The translations under genes were made by a program, and so were the position numbers. The notes below the pieces were generated by a model. The model saw only the letters and a program-made list of their open reading frames with translations. It was not told the DNA's origin and did not search any database. From Orthonyx spaldingii (Eukaryota > Chordata > Aves > Passeriformes > Orthonychidae): a stretch of DNA of 64,000 nt. Within the stretch, counting starts at the first letter, position 1. The number at the start of each line of letters is the position of its first letter. Of the stretch, positions 12,401 through 27,400 are shown piece after piece. The stretch lies in assembly GCA_013397795.1 (NCBI GenBank), contig VZTJ01005976.1, positions 1,022,724 through 1,086,723 on the forward strand. The letters are read 5' to 3'.

Positions 12401-15400
12401 AGGGAGGAATTAACAGTTTGGAAAATATTTTCAAGTGGGAGAAAGGGCGATTATGATAGTTAAGGGAAGCAAATAGTTACAGACTTGATCTCAATGAAGG
12501 AGGTACATTTCAGTGCTGGTTAAGGAGAAAGAGACATGAGATTTCTCAGGGGTTCATTCAAAATGTGCAAAACATAGAGAAAAAAAAAAGGAAAAGAAAT
12601 TACTTTTCCTAGGGAGAACATGAGAACAACTGCAATAACCTTAGGTCTCAAGAAAAACCCACCCATACACATAGCAAGTATTTAGAATCTTAAGACTAGG
12701 AAATACCAAGGCAAGAAGTTCAAGAAAGGGAGCATTTGAGTATACAGAATACATTGAAAAGTTTAAAAGGATTAGAACTAACCAAAAAACCAAACAATTT
12801 GTTTGATTTTATTTTGATTGGCTTCATCACAGCAGAATTGCAGAATTTTTGGGAAAAAAAAAAGGAAATGGAGAAAACTGATGTTCAAACAGCATATTAA
12901 ACCAGCACAAATGAAAGCAATCCTAATCTCTGCTCCACTCAGTCACCATAAACATAGTACAGATTTCAAAACTGAGAATGTATGAATTTCATATGCCAAG
13001 CTCTGCATATACCACACAGAAAATACTAATTATTGTGTTAAAATAGTATTTCAGACAGCAAGAAGTATCAGAAGACCAAGGAAACACTGAGTTCAGGCTG
13101 CTGTGTATCTGACTTAGCCTTGACCTTGCAGAAGATACAGTAGTTAAGATCACATACAGCTGAGAAACCTTTTTATAGAACAAAGTATAGCACATGAGCA
13201 GAGACAGCAATGCCCTTGTGAAAGTTTTACTTTACAACTGCTATTTACTTCTGACCTTAAGCTGTTTAATGATGGCATTGTAATTAATCAAAGAAATGGA
13301 ATACATGCTACAATAAATTATATAAATTATGTAGACTTTGTAGACTCCATTTTGAGGAGATGCCTGGCTTCTAAGTTCACAGCTAAATCGTCTAACCTGA
13401 GGATTCCATGATCTAAAGACACAGTCCAGTTTAAAGGGAGTCTGGAAATCCATTCCCAATTTAGTTCTAAATCACACAGAGGTGACAGAATGAATGATAC
13501 CAGAATAATGAAACAGTCTTAACCACACTGTAAATTCAAATGCTTTGTGCCTTAACTATGAAGGTTAAGCACTGACTGTGACTGGCTTGCACACACACAT
13601 CATACTTGCCACTGAACTGCTCCACAGTGCCAGGGGAGACCACTGCATTGTCCTGCACTGCTGAAGAACGGCACCTCCACAAGGTGCCCAAGGGCAGAGT
13701 GGTTCTCCTCACCACACCTCAACACCAGAGTCCCTCCCAAACATGTGAGCAAGTTCCCATGGTCCTCCAGATCAAGCTTGAATGGTTTTGAGAGATTTAT
13801 GAAGCTGCTCTTTGAAATCTCCAACTGTCTCTAAAACAGGGCTTTTGGCCTCATATAAACACATCTCTGTGAATCTCCATAAAAGTAAGTTCATTCCTCC
13901 TCCCCACACCTCCGCAAGAAGGACTGGGATGCAGCTAGTAACAAGAACCCAGTTGTGCAAATACCTCAGCCAAGTCAGAAGCAGAAAGGAAGACCTTTGC
14001 AGATAGAAAGCATATTAAGTCCTCAAAACAAAGTTGAAAGTAACAATAAATCATTAAGGAAGGACATTATTTTCAATATTAATATATTTTTAATATATGC
14101 ACTGTTTAAGAATTACTAGACTTCAAAAATATCTTTATCAATTCTATGTGTTTCAACTTTGATCTGTTTAAATTAATTGGTTGTTCTTTTGAATTCATTC
14201 TTTATTGATACATACTTGTTTTTCCTTCCCCCTAACATATTTAATATGGTTTCCAAAAATGCAGCCCTGATTAACAACAAATGGATGCTTAAGTGACATA
14301 ATGCCACTGCTCTTTGATAGGAATGTTTCTATGAAGTATATTTCAATTCCCTTTCTATGAGGAACTGCACAAAGAAAGTAAAAATTATTGTAAGAATCAG
14401 GTTCTGTGCTACTAAGTTGAAAGAAAAAATGTAAAGTAGGTATGTGGATTGAGAACACAGTGATTAAACTGATCAATTAAAGAGAAAAGTAAAGTTGTAA
14501 AAAATATTTTCTTGTAAAATTTATTTTATTTTTACTCTTACATTATAAGGAAATATATTTCAAGTATATGTATTTAGGAAAATTACTTATGTCGAAGATT
14601 CCTGTAGAACTCACAAAGAAATGTCAAGTAAAAACAAGTTTCATAGTTAAAGCTGAATGTTTTTAAAGCCAAATTCCAAATATAAATTTAACTTTGAATA
14701 GCTTTTGGTCTTAGATAATTAACAAGCTATATTTCTGAAACTAAATGGGCAGTTCCAGCTGTTATTTTACAATTAGTTTCCACTGAGAGTTTTAAATTAA
14801 TAACTGCTGCAATAGCCTCCAACATGCCAATGGTAATTAGGAGTGGTGTTTGCATGTAATGCTATCCATATATATGAATATTTTACTGGGCAAAAGGTCT
14901 AAGAAGACTTTTTTTTTGCCTCTCTGCTAAAGATAGAAGAGAGAAATGTAAAGCAGGAAAAGGCTTTACTTCCAAGCCCTACTCCAGTGAGTAGTATGGG
15001 ATTCTTACGGAAGATAAAGATGACTTTCCTAAGCCTTTAGACAACTTTATGCAAAAAAACCATGTGTTCAAGTACAATAGCAAAGTACAATATTTAGAGC
15101 TTGTTATTTAGTATTAATATTTTGATTTATACCCCAATTCAACAATTAATGAATCTAAAGATTATTAAATGCAAAAAGAAACAAGATTGTATATTCAAAT
15201 TATATGTAGAGAGAATCCTGTTTAAAAACATATATATCTTGAGAAGTAAAACCATCCTCGTTTCAAATCTGAAAAAATTAGTAAATAAATTACAGGAACA
15301 ATTTCAGAATCTTTGCTGTTACAATTTTTTTTTCTTAACACAGGAAGATGAAAACTGAAAAGGATGCTAATACAATCCCATTTCACAACCTATATGCAAT

Positions 15401-18400
15401 GAAAGAAATACTTTTTAAAACACTAAGAATTTCTTCTCTTAAAAGCTTTTTTTCCTACATAACATTACTTCTGCAGTTTTAACCAATTTGAAATTTATGA
15501 AAAACTGAAGTAGAGATTTTACAATATACTAAAGCTGATACTTTTTCTAATTCCCTATGGTACATATGGACAATTTAATAAGCAGCTCACATTTCCCTCA
15601 AAAACTATGTGCATACATTTTTTTCACTGTTTTCTTTTTTGCAAAGTTTTCTTTGTTGCCTTTATGCAAAGAAAAAGAAACCGTGGTCAGCATTAGCTAA
15701 TTTCTTGTTTGCCTATCAAATAAGCCTCAATGAAGTATTAAAAACATAAAAAGGCAAAATAGAAAATAAGTAGAACCACTGTAAAATAATTAACTCTTAA
15801 AAGGAAATTATTCATATTAGGTCCATATTCTGGGAAACATTTAGTTATCTTAATGCTAACTTCTTTGCAAAAACAGAACAGTTTTTAAACTGTTATTCGG
15901 CTCAAAAAGGAAAACATCAAAAATTAAACTTTTTATTCACAATAAAGTTGTAGAAAATCCAGGCTTATTGTAACAATAATTTCAAGGTATAGTTTTTCAA
16001 ATAGAAACATGTCAAAATATTTCTGAAGAGAAGATGCTTATAGATGTGGGTGCTGTTGAAAAGTTTTGAAGAGCATTTGATTTTCCAAACCACATTTGAA
16101 AGAAAAAACAGATTTCCACACAGACTGCTGGCTATGTATGTGCTTCTTTCATAAACTCCTTGAATCATTTTTTCCTTCCTTTCACTCCAGCACTATCAGC
16201 ACAGAAACAGAAAATTGTTTATTACTCCTTATTTCACTGAAGAATTTTTGTTAACCAGTTATGGGCATTACATTATTACAAGCCTGTTCTAGATAGAGTT
16301 CCTTGAAATAAACATAAATAGCAGATATTCTATAAGGAAAATAGCTTTATTTTGCTATTTGCAAATGTTTGAGAGTTAAACAATAAAAAACAGTAAACTA
16401 CAAAAATGAAAAACTTATAATAAGAAAAGGCTTGTATTAATAAAAGGTTTAATGAAAAAATAATAAAGTCTACAGCTACCTTGTCATGAGTAAACTCTTT
16501 ACATGTAATGTTTTTGGGGGAGGGGCATGTCAAAGAATTTCCATTTACATTCACAAATTGGAAACAGTCTAGGGACAGCTTTATGCTTTGATCTGTGAAA
16601 GATCTACACATGAAAATGACCATGGAACACTCAGACCTGGACTATTAAGCTTTGATATATGACATGAATGAAATCCTTGGATCTCAGAAATGATGAATTC
16701 AGAGCGTGGACAACAATTAAGTTCTTTATTGACCAAGCTGAGGAAAGCTTGGGATACTGTTTACCTAAACTCCCAGAACTTGATAGTTTTGCAGTATTAT
16801 CCCTGACTTTATAAGTAAGACTTTTAGATAACAGCCTCCAAACAGCCTCTATTCTCTGAGCTCTTTGTCAGCAATTTCACTTCTGCTTTAACAGTACTGT
16901 AACCCAATATTATCTTACTCTATCTGTTCATGGACATTCCCTAAAACTAATAATTAATGTTTCATGCCAGTTTGCTAAAAACCACCGTGTTGGGGATGAT
17001 CAGCAATTACCTATATAATCAATCAGACCATTTGCACAGTATTTGGTGTAATAGGGCCCTTATCCTAATACCAAAGTAGACCTAAATGTCATCTCAATTT
17101 CAGCTCTGTGCTGCTTCATATTTAACCATATCCATGCATCTATTTCCTCTTATTTTTTCAGTCAGAGAAAAATAATTTCTGGGTCTTGTGATGAAATTTT
17201 CTCAACCATTTTCCTATTCAAAGTGTCCAGTTCTGCTGGTAGCTTAGCACAAGTAGTGCTATTCACTACCCGCAAGATACACTTAAAAAAAATTCATTAG
17301 TGTTTATGTCATATTTCCACTGACTAAAAGTGTTCAAGGATGCCAATTATGCTCAGCTTAATTGCACTAGGCACTCTTTGTACATGCAGGAAAATACTGT
17401 TGTAATCTAAATGGTGACAAAATTATCTCATAGAATGTGAGAGAATTGGGCAGGAAAGTGGCCAAGGTGACTACAGATACATTTGTTTCATCACATCCTT
17501 AAGGCCTTATAATTTATTCATGCTGATATTTTATATTAGTCAGTTCTATTAAAATAGAAAGAACTTAGAAAATGGCCAAAGGAAAACATATGAAGACACA
17601 CAAAGAAGGAAATGTGACTTTTTGAACTTCCTGGAAGACGCTACTCTGCTGCAGTCATCTCCATAGATGGAAAAGGATCTTCTTTCCTGGTGCCTTCAGA
17701 GTTGCTTTATAGTCATCAAAAGTCTGTTATTTCAGTAAGTAATTATCAAACATCTAAATAATCTGCTAGATTTTCTGTCTGGAGAGAGATGTGAGCAACT
17801 TGATCTAATTGCTTTGAGTAGGAGGCTGGGCTAGATGAACTAGAGAAGTCCCTTCTAACTGAAACTATTTCATGATCCTATGCTTACCTTGGACTTTTTA
17901 AACAGAATCAGCCGCATAAGTCCTTTTAGCACCTTCCACAGAAAATCATACATTTAGGTTTTCAGAGAAGTGCTCACTGCAAGTAAGAAATCTCAGCTGA
18001 TGTCCTCCAAAGCAAACCAAGTATTGTTACAAACACCACAACTGCTAAAAGTTGTGTAGTTAAGTTGTTACTTCCATTCCCCTAACACCGTAGCAGAAGC
18101 ATTCCTTTCATATAAGGTACCACAGAATCCATAGATGAGATAGAAGAGAGAAGATCTTGAGGAAAGAAACTTCAGATGAAATTTTTATACCAGACACCAG
18201 AGAGCTAAACAAGAGCAAGTCCAGGCCTGAAAAATGCAACGTTTTGCCTCCAAAAAGATGCTTGTTTTTCCTGTACTTAACAGCATTTATAAAATTTCTC
18301 TCCAATGTAATTTACCCAGTATCACATAATGGGCTGACTTTCCCTGCATCAGGACATTAATATGATTCCCCTAGCTCAACATTCTTCCTCCCCAAAACTG

Positions 18401-21400
18401 CTAGACCTATCTCTGTTTTGTCAAATCTATTTGACTACTGATTTGGCCACTTCAGAAGTTCTAACACACACAGCACAATCACACAAGCAATAAATGACCA
18501 CATCATTTTGTTTTTCTGCAGCCTGCAGAGTCATCTACAACCAGCAGCCTCGCTCACTCCCAATCCCAAGTTTAATATGATCAGGTAGTTAAAGCCCACA
18601 AAAATATAGTTCTCTCCTTCACTGCTTAGCAGAAACTTCATTTACTCTGACTGACTCCTTCACAGTTTCAATTAACTGCTCCTCCCTCCCTTTAGCCAGG
18701 CTAGGCAGCTGCCTTACTTGCATTCTTATCCAAAACCTCCTTTATTCTGCTCCCTGGCCCCATCCTAAGGCCTTCTGATAATCTACAAGAGTTCCAATCA
18801 ACAGAACTGTCAGTTTCTTGATGGCAATGTACAGTTCTGGTCATATTTGTGGAAGACAAATACAGCTGGAGCTGAAGTTTAAGAATCAGAGAATCATGAG
18901 AAATCATTAAAACCAACAAACCAACTCCTACAGTTTATCAGAAAAAAAAAAATTGAAAAAGAGACATTGTCTCTTACTGTCACCAGAAAGAAATGTGCCA
19001 CCATACTTCTTTCTGGAGCCCTAAATTTGCTGTTATGGTGCATGTATCTTTATTTACTACATATTAATAGTCAAAACTAAATTGGTCCATTTTCTGCTGG
19101 AGGAAATACTCTTAGACTAATTTTTACATGGTATAGGAAAATTGAAGTTACGATGTCAATACATTTCTTTCCAACTTCCAGTAATCACCTGAAATGATAT
19201 TTGTGCCCAAATGTTTGAGGCACATTGTTTTTTCATCATTCCATTTTCAGTTTAGTTCTCTCTCCAAGTTAGCATGTAAGCTCTTTTTCCAAAGACATAA
19301 TAGATGGAGTCACTTCAGCTTACAGGGCCAAGAGGTCTAGTTTATTTATTATGACCTGCAGCTGTACCAAACTTACCTTTCATGCACTGGCATTCTACTA
19401 ATGATACATGAGCACATCCAGTTTTTCATATATAAATTTATGGGACAAATTCAAAAGATATTTGGAAATATTATTTGGCCTCTAGTCATGAAAATGTTTC
19501 TCAGCCTTTCCTAAAAGAAGAGTTTCTAAATGAGAAGCAAAAATTCTTCTTTCTCATGGAGCACTACAAAAGTGACACTAATTGCATGTGGTCGTAGTTC
19601 AGGCCTAAACAGAAGACTGTTTAAAGCAAAGTGACATCACAAATTAAGTTTGTATCCCCACTCCAGAAACACTGTAAAGACAGTGGTTCAGACAACAATT
19701 TATTTTCTTTTATTCTATTCAAAGCAGCAGCATCAAATTAGAGAAGAGAGGTTGGAAAAAGACAAGATGACATGTTGGGGTTATTAGAATGCTGTAGCTG
19801 TTAATTCTTCAGTAACCAACAGGCTGCTGTAATTTATTCTTTTTTAGAGTCTCTTACACTGGATATTGTACTACTAGTCCCTCCGTTAATATTTAGTAAG
19901 AAATCCTTCACCTAAGTACATGAGGTACACATTGTGTGGGTTTGCTCATTTTACTACTCAATTTTTAAGCATTCTGTATTAGCTCCAGGTTTTTTATCTA
20001 GTACCATGTACCACAGGCACATTAATAAGGGCAAATACTTTGTAAGAAGGACTCTCATATTTGGAGAAACAAATACTAACATTAGATCTAACATCATGTG
20101 TTAATAATATCCCACTGGGTTTCTTCCCTTGTATACAGACTGTATGTCCTGCCCAACAATACAAAACCCTTTGTAATATTTTATTAAAAAACAACTGAAA
20201 AATGGTGAAATTAACTTCACTTAGAACTCCAGCAGTCTAACAGCAGTGACTGCCATGTAAGACAATGAAGACACATCTTCAACCATGCTTCTGTAAGTAC
20301 ACTTTGTTCTGGATCAAAGAATTTGTAATTAGAAAATGGATCTAGTTCAACCCCAAACAGGAATCTTAATATTTTTAATTGAAAAAATATTATTTTTTAT
20401 TGTTTGAAAATGTTGAAGGTTGCTTAAACAGATTAAAATAGTCACTTTCTTCCCAAAACCAAAAGACCACCCACTATCAACTTCAATATTGTCCCATAAA
20501 ATGCTGCAAAGTAACTTGATGCTCTGCTCTGTCTTAGAAACAGTAAAGCTAGTGTGATTGGATGATTAAAGAAGGAAAGAGAAAACCAAATCATTTGACA
20601 GATGAGAAGAAATTAGGAGAGTGGTCATTGAAGCAGAAGAAATCACTTAAAATGTCAGAAAACTCAGAAAAAGTCATAGGAAGCATAATGTTGGGAGACT
20701 GGTCATGAAGTGCCAGTAGCAGTCAGATGAGAGATGTCTCTGGCCCAGCACTTATTTCTACCTTACCCATTTGGTGTCGTGGTTTCTAAAGGAGGACTGG
20801 AGCACACTGTAACTGCATTAAAACTATGAAAACCAAATATACACTGCACAAATCTTGTCTGGAACATTTACGTATATAAGACCCACAGGACCGTAATGCA
20901 AAATAGCATCAGAACCTTTAAGTAACTGAGTGATTTGAAAAGCACTGAATTTCAGCATTCCAGGTAAAGCCACACAGGCCAAGGTATAGACTCAAAAATG
21001 TTAACCAGCACAGCTTCATTGATTTTAGACATAAATTAGTTGCTTACTCACTGGTTTTTAATGTGCATACAAGGAATATCACACAGTTCCCCTCAGTGAC
21101 TGAAACAACCTTACAGAAGCTGGAAATTGCAGATTCCACTTTATGATCAGAAACTTTTCTAATAAAGTTTTTGTTACTACAAGGAAAGTAGAACCTGCAT
21201 TTGGGTCTCTAACTCTTAAAGCAGGTATCAGATGGGAGCCTGCTCAGACAGAAAGGGCAGAACTAGGAAGAGCCTGTACAAATGTCTGGAAGATCTCTTT
21301 CATCTGTGAGCACATGGAGAGCTGGATCAGGCCCTGCCGCCCAAAGCCATTGCTAGTGCCAGGCTGTAAGACTTCTCCCATGAAAGCTCCCTTATACAAG

Positions 21401-24400
21401 AGATACAATGTTCATTTAAAAACAAAAGGGGAAAAAAAAAGAAAGGATAAACTACTATAACTAAACATACAAGCAAACCCATTAATTTAAATGTTTCCAC
21501 ATGGAAATACGAAGAAAAAGACTCTCTTACAACTTCTAAGTGATCAGAAGTGAAATTGGAGATATTTCATGGTCTCCTAAAAATCCTAGTCTTGACAAAA
21601 GTAAAACTTGCTGTCATTTTCTAGGCAGTAAATGTTTTACTGCTGGGAAAAGATTTTGATGTTTGTAATTTCTATTGAAGAGCACTATGAAGTAGTTAAA
21701 AATATTGCCACATCTGAAAAACAGACCAACGGGAAGTATAAGACACTTGTTCATCTGTATTTCTGTGACTTTTCTCACTTGGTATTATTTGCAACCCTAC
21801 TTTCATGTCTGGCAACAGTGCCAACTCTACTAAGGATCATATATTACTTTTATCATGTTGATTACATATGTTCACCAGTTTTGCTGCCTATATATGATTA
21901 GTGTGGTTTGCACATACTTAGTGACACAACCCAGAGCATGACATTTTCACAGAAAATGTGTTTACTGGGAAAGAGCTCCTTAGAAGTTTGAGTTCCTTTA
22001 AGCTTTGATCTACGTGACATCAAGAATCCTACAGTTTGAATATATGCTTACCATTTATATTATTAAGATCTATCTCCTCCTCACTATATGGCTACTGAAC
22101 ACTTTGGTAGTCACAAAAAATTTCCTTTTCTCTAAGGTGAACTTAGTAGCAGCAGAATAAAAGAAAGCCTCTTAAAATGTTCTCATCTGTGAGTTTAAAC
22201 TTCACAGTGATTTGACATTTAAATTCTGTTATTCATCAGCACTTCACAGCAGAACTTGATTTGTCTAAATGGATTGGAAGGCCCACAAGGGAAGAAAATC
22301 AGAAAAACCTGGTTTTGAATATCAAAAGATTGTATGTGAAAAGTATTTTTACAGGCTGCACGTACCCGTTTTATTGATCAATTAACTTCTCCCAGAATGA
22401 ATTTTTCTGAGACCATGTATGAAAAGCCAAACCCCTCCCCTTACACTTACTGATAAATGTCTTTTCTGAGCACAGCTCTACTAAGAGGGTTGTCAGCCTG
22501 AGGAGCCATAGAGACAGATCCAATCTTGAGAACCAAAGTGTCTTCCTTAATTGATGGATTAGCTGTAGCTAGGAGAAGAGAAAATATGTGTTTGATTAAA
22601 AGTCAAATGCACATAGCAGGAACACTGAAAAACTATTTTTTAAAAATGTACATAAGAATATTTGCTAAGGATTCAATTTTGCACAGCAGCAACATAAAAT
22701 CAATAACCCTGCTGTGATACATAAAGACAAAACTATTGTAATTTCATTTCCCCAGAGTTTTATCACATCACCGAATCCTGGTCTGTGACTTCTTATGTTC
22801 TCTGATACTTTTTTGGGGGTTTTTATTCCAAAATGACTTCAGACATTTTACCACAGACTTCTTTGTGATCTGTTTGTTTCTTCAATAATTATTTGCTGAA
22901 ATACCAGCATGTAAACCACTCTGAATCGTGCACCCCTTTTATTATGGGCCTAGATCTTTAAATGTAAAACACTGCAGGATATCACAATATAACCATCCTG
23001 GTAGCATTTGGAATCGGCTGCAACACACATGAAAAGTTCAAACACAAGGACTGAAACAAGAGAATCTGAAATCTGACACATATACAAAGAACAAGATGTA
23101 GTACTGGACAGTAAATTTCACATCAGTAACAAAATTACTCCAAGAAGAAAAATCTCTGCTTTCCACTTACCTCCATAATTGTCAAATTTCAGCCACATGT
23201 AAAATTTCTTAGTTTTAAAAGCAGTGGTCATATTAGATAGAAAACCAAAGTTCAGCCCAGAAATAAAATAGCACCACATTTTTTGTAGAAAGCTCACTCT
23301 GTCAGCAGGCACAGACAAAGCACTTGGATAAGGTTGTGCTCAGAAGACTCCATTTTAACTAGGAAACTCCGGAGCACAAGTGATGCAAGTTCAAAGAGTT
23401 CATCATCTGAAGGGAAATGGTTCACTGCAACACCTGTGTGAGATGTAACAAGGATGGAACGACATCACACTTGCTCCCACATCCAAGGAAGTTCTGCAAG
23501 ACTCTCATAGATGAGTTTTGAAAACAAGATTATAGTAGAAGAACATAGATTTAATACTTTACTGAAGTGTGAAAGGCTTAGTGTGGTAAGAAACAGCAAA
23601 ATCTCTAAGGTTAAAAAAACGGCTTCTTCAGACCCATTAATGTCTTGGTGAAAAAGACACCATGTTTGGCAGCTAAATATGTATAAAGACATGTTTTTGA
23701 ACAGGTATAAGAAATCACAGAAGTTCTAATGTGCTATTTTGAAACTATTGTAGGGAATACCCCAGTAAACATGTGGCAAAGTGGGAACACAAGTTCTGAT
23801 ACACAAGTATATTAGCACACAAGTGATCTATTTAAAAGAACCTCATGTATTTACAAAGTAAAGACAAATCCCTTAGATCCCCAAAGCAAAACAAAACTAT
23901 TTACAGATGGTTTGGTTGCCAGAACTAAGATACAAAAGTTAAGCTGATGAAAAACTCCATTTTTTGACTACATCTGAACTCGTATTTTCAAAAATTAGTA
24001 AGGCATTGTACTAAGTACCAGAACACCACCACTGTACACTGAGGTGCTGGAAATTTACTTTCCAATAGTCACATAAGAAAATGGAGTGAAGGTATTAAAT
24101 ACACATCTGATTGTAACTGCAACTTAATTAGGTGGCAAATGCCTTATTCTTGGGAAGTGGTTCTTAATAAAATATATCTTAGGCTAAGAATTTCAATTTG
24201 TCTCTGACACTTAGCAAAGCAAAATAAACAAAGGACTACCCATAACAGTCTCTATAAGTATTTTAGGAGCTTTGTTCAAGCCTGGGCATGGACCTTCAGT
24301 GTACAGTTTACTGTAGGTCAATAAATGAAGCCAATTTTAAACCAGAAAACATTATAGGCATTAATATATTCAGCTGGTTTCTAAAGAGTCATGTGACTTC

Positions 24401-27400
24401 ATATGATGAATTTATATCTCCATTCATTAACCCACGCTTTTCAAAATATAGGGATAATGTAGTAAACAATCACAGTCATTGCAGATATAAAAAAAATATG
24501 AGGGGAAAAACATCTATGCTACATTTTAAAAACATACTCACAATTTAAGTATAATTAAGATATAATATTGTACATATATTTCTTTACACTTACAATATAA
24601 GTACAGTCTAGGAAAATCTTACAGACTCAAGTGTAATAATGTTGTTTTCAATCTCATTTAGTTTTATCCACTCATCTCAGTCATCTTTTTGCTGAGCTAA
24701 ATATATTATGCTCTTTTAATCCTTCCTTTTAAGCCTTCTCGTCTAGCACTTAACATTTGTGATACTTTTCAGCACCCTCTCTACTTTTATTAATATCCAG
24801 TTTTATAACAGAAAGCAAATTGGACATGATACTCCATCATCTGTGATATGCAGAAGTACAGCTACCTCCCTTATTTCTTTTCCCTCAGTCCACTGTGACC
24901 CTCAAGCTGTTTTCAGCCACTGTTTCCCAGGATAGTCTCTCCAGTCCTGAAGACCCAATCTGTGTAAATGGTTACCTTGATTTATAACTTTAGAAGATTT
25001 ACTGTATTTTCTACAAGCAGTGATGTAAGCAGAGTAACCCAGATGCATGGCCTCAGGAAATTCTTTGCACTGATCATAGCAGCAATGGTTTTATATTTAC
25101 TTTCGGACTATTAAACACCAATTTCATTTATTATTACCAATTGATGAGTTTTTGTGGGGTTTTTTTAGACTTCTGGTTAGCCATTTTTAATTCATTTAAC
25201 ATTTCCACAGTTATAGTATGGGGATGCATTTAAATTAAATACCATGAGACACAATGTCAAACTCCCTAGAAAAGTCTATGCATATCAAATCTTTGCAAAC
25301 ATTTTATCGACTAAGAATTGAAACCACAATGAAGAATGGAAATCAGATGTTTTTAAAAAGTCAAATTTTCCATAAAACTGTATTTATTATCATGTAACAA
25401 ATATGTAATTCTTTATTAACTGAACCCTGTAATATTTTTTACTTTATGTTCTCTGAGGGAAAGCAATAAAACTACCTGTCTTAATTTTATTTGAACATCA
25501 CACTTTTCATTTTACTAGCTATACCTTCAGCTGTTTAAAACCTGTTCTTCCAAGGTGTGTTAAAAATTAGCCTCAGAAGGCTACAATCCCTGAGCACAAG
25601 TTACTCAGCCTGACTGATTTGAAACTTTAATAGTAAGAGAGGAGGATGTTACAGGCCATATGTTATGACAGACTTCAAAGTGGAGTCCTGCTCATGTGAC
25701 AAGAATATATCACTTCTACAAATGCAGGACATACATTTATTCAGTGTGCTGCCTTTTCTTTTTCACTATCAACAAATTTATCATGGCCTTTATAGTGATT
25801 CCTCATATTTTCCTCCCCGTACATACAAAAAAGAGTTGCTATTGTCCTCAAACCAGCCAGATGTGGATTTTTTCTGTCTTTACAACTTCTTATCAGCTTT
25901 TGGCAATTTACAATTTTTACTTACAGTCTTCTGCTATGCAGTAATTCTTGTTCCTATTTGTCATATATTACTTTCATATATTTAGTTATCTTTACTTTAT
26001 CACTAAGTATGCGTGGGCTGTTGGCCAGAGCTTGAAACACCACCTGATGTATTAACAAATCAAACTCAGAGAAAGCAGCACTGCTTATTGCCAAGGATAG
26101 AATGTTGCCCTCAAATCTAAACAAAAAGAAATGTTAATTTGGTGCTGCTGCAAAACCCATGAAACTAAAATATTATAAAATTGTGTGGGGGTAGACATGC
26201 ATACATGTATGCAAATTCCTCAGAAGAAAAAAACTGTGATTTTGATTATTTCAGTGTTTGTCCACCACAGTTCATTGTGCAAGTTGCAAGTAAACAACAG
26301 GTTTGTTTGGGGTTTCTTTTAACTGTACATGTATAGTCACAATTACATATGGGGTTTGGGAGAAGGGTAGTTTTTATAGCTATCAGTATGCACAGGGTAT
26401 GAACAGCAGACAACTGACTAGAAGAGAAACTGAAATAACTGAAACAATTTTTCTGCTTTGACTGCAGATCACAAATTGAAACACACAAGTCTTATTGGAT
26501 TGAAAATCTCTCCTAGTCAATAAATGACGAATGAGGATCTTATGGAGGCATATCTCCACAATATGTAACACTCTTCTGATCTAGCACACCAGAGATGTGG
26601 GTCTTATTCAACTCTTGCTCCTTATTGTTTCTAATTTCTATTGTTCTTGAAGACAATAAGCAAGAGAAGAGAGAAGCAATTTATTTCATGTTCATAAACA
26701 AATGAGACTTTGGGAAAATCTGGAGTGGAAGAAGAAATTAAAGAACAGTACCAATTTTCATAGTTATGCTATTTCAGAGTTTTCCAGTGGAAGAGTGTAG
26801 GTGGCTTTCTTATTAATTTTGTAAAGATAATCTTTAGCATTATGCTTTAAAAGCATACAGTTTTTCTTCCTACATTGACTGCTTAACCACAGCAGTTCTG
26901 CTCCTTGTATGCATTCTTAAGCAAGAAACAGCAAAAAGATGTTTTTTTATAATTTCACTTTAACGAAGTATACAGCTACAGAGCTACAAAAACATACTTT
27001 TACAAAAGATTTCCTTGACAGCATGCCCTAGAACTCCCTTGCAACTAGAATCATAATTCTTTCGTGCCAAGACAGCCAGTCTAATTTTATCTTCCTGTGT
27101 TTTCAGCATTCCCAGTTGGAAAATTGTAGAGAATGCTGGCAAAAAAATGATCTATGTAAATTCTCACTGCGTGCACTTCTTGCAATTAGGTTATGAGAAA
27201 AATCTAAGGACTATACTCTTAGGATTACATTGTGTGTTATTGCATGTAATGGTAAAAAAAAATCCTCCATACCTACAGAACTTATGTAAGCATATCATGA
27301 TATTTGTAAAATTCTACCTTTTTTTAATCTCTAGAAGAATTTTGAGAAGTGAATGTACTCCTACCAGCTGTTACAGGGTCTAATTTTAACATCAGCATCT

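Larger units (their letters stand above)
409..22450 (-). other. VPS13B: VPS13B intron, 22 kb, host of antisense miRNAs
   Basis: The largest intron in the window, mainly A+T-rich unique sequence. It contains the miR-875/miR-599 pair (8461-8705, plus strand), a 53-bp tandem duplication (2911-3016), a (CA)n run (5909-5922) and a CR1 tail (17750-17882). Two stretches richer in G+C (about 6800-7110 and 13590-13990) may be old repeats that I cannot name. No exon-like match to VPS13B or another protein was seen here. Confidence 0.8.

Noticed and set aside
13590..13990. G+C-richer stretch with open frames on both strands
   Set aside because: No recognisable protein or repeat family; frames on both strands of similar length argue against coding. 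Possibly an ancient repeat.
20310..20365. Possible CR1 tail (tctagttcaaccccaaac)
   Set aside because: Only a few words agree with CR1; too short and degraded to call.
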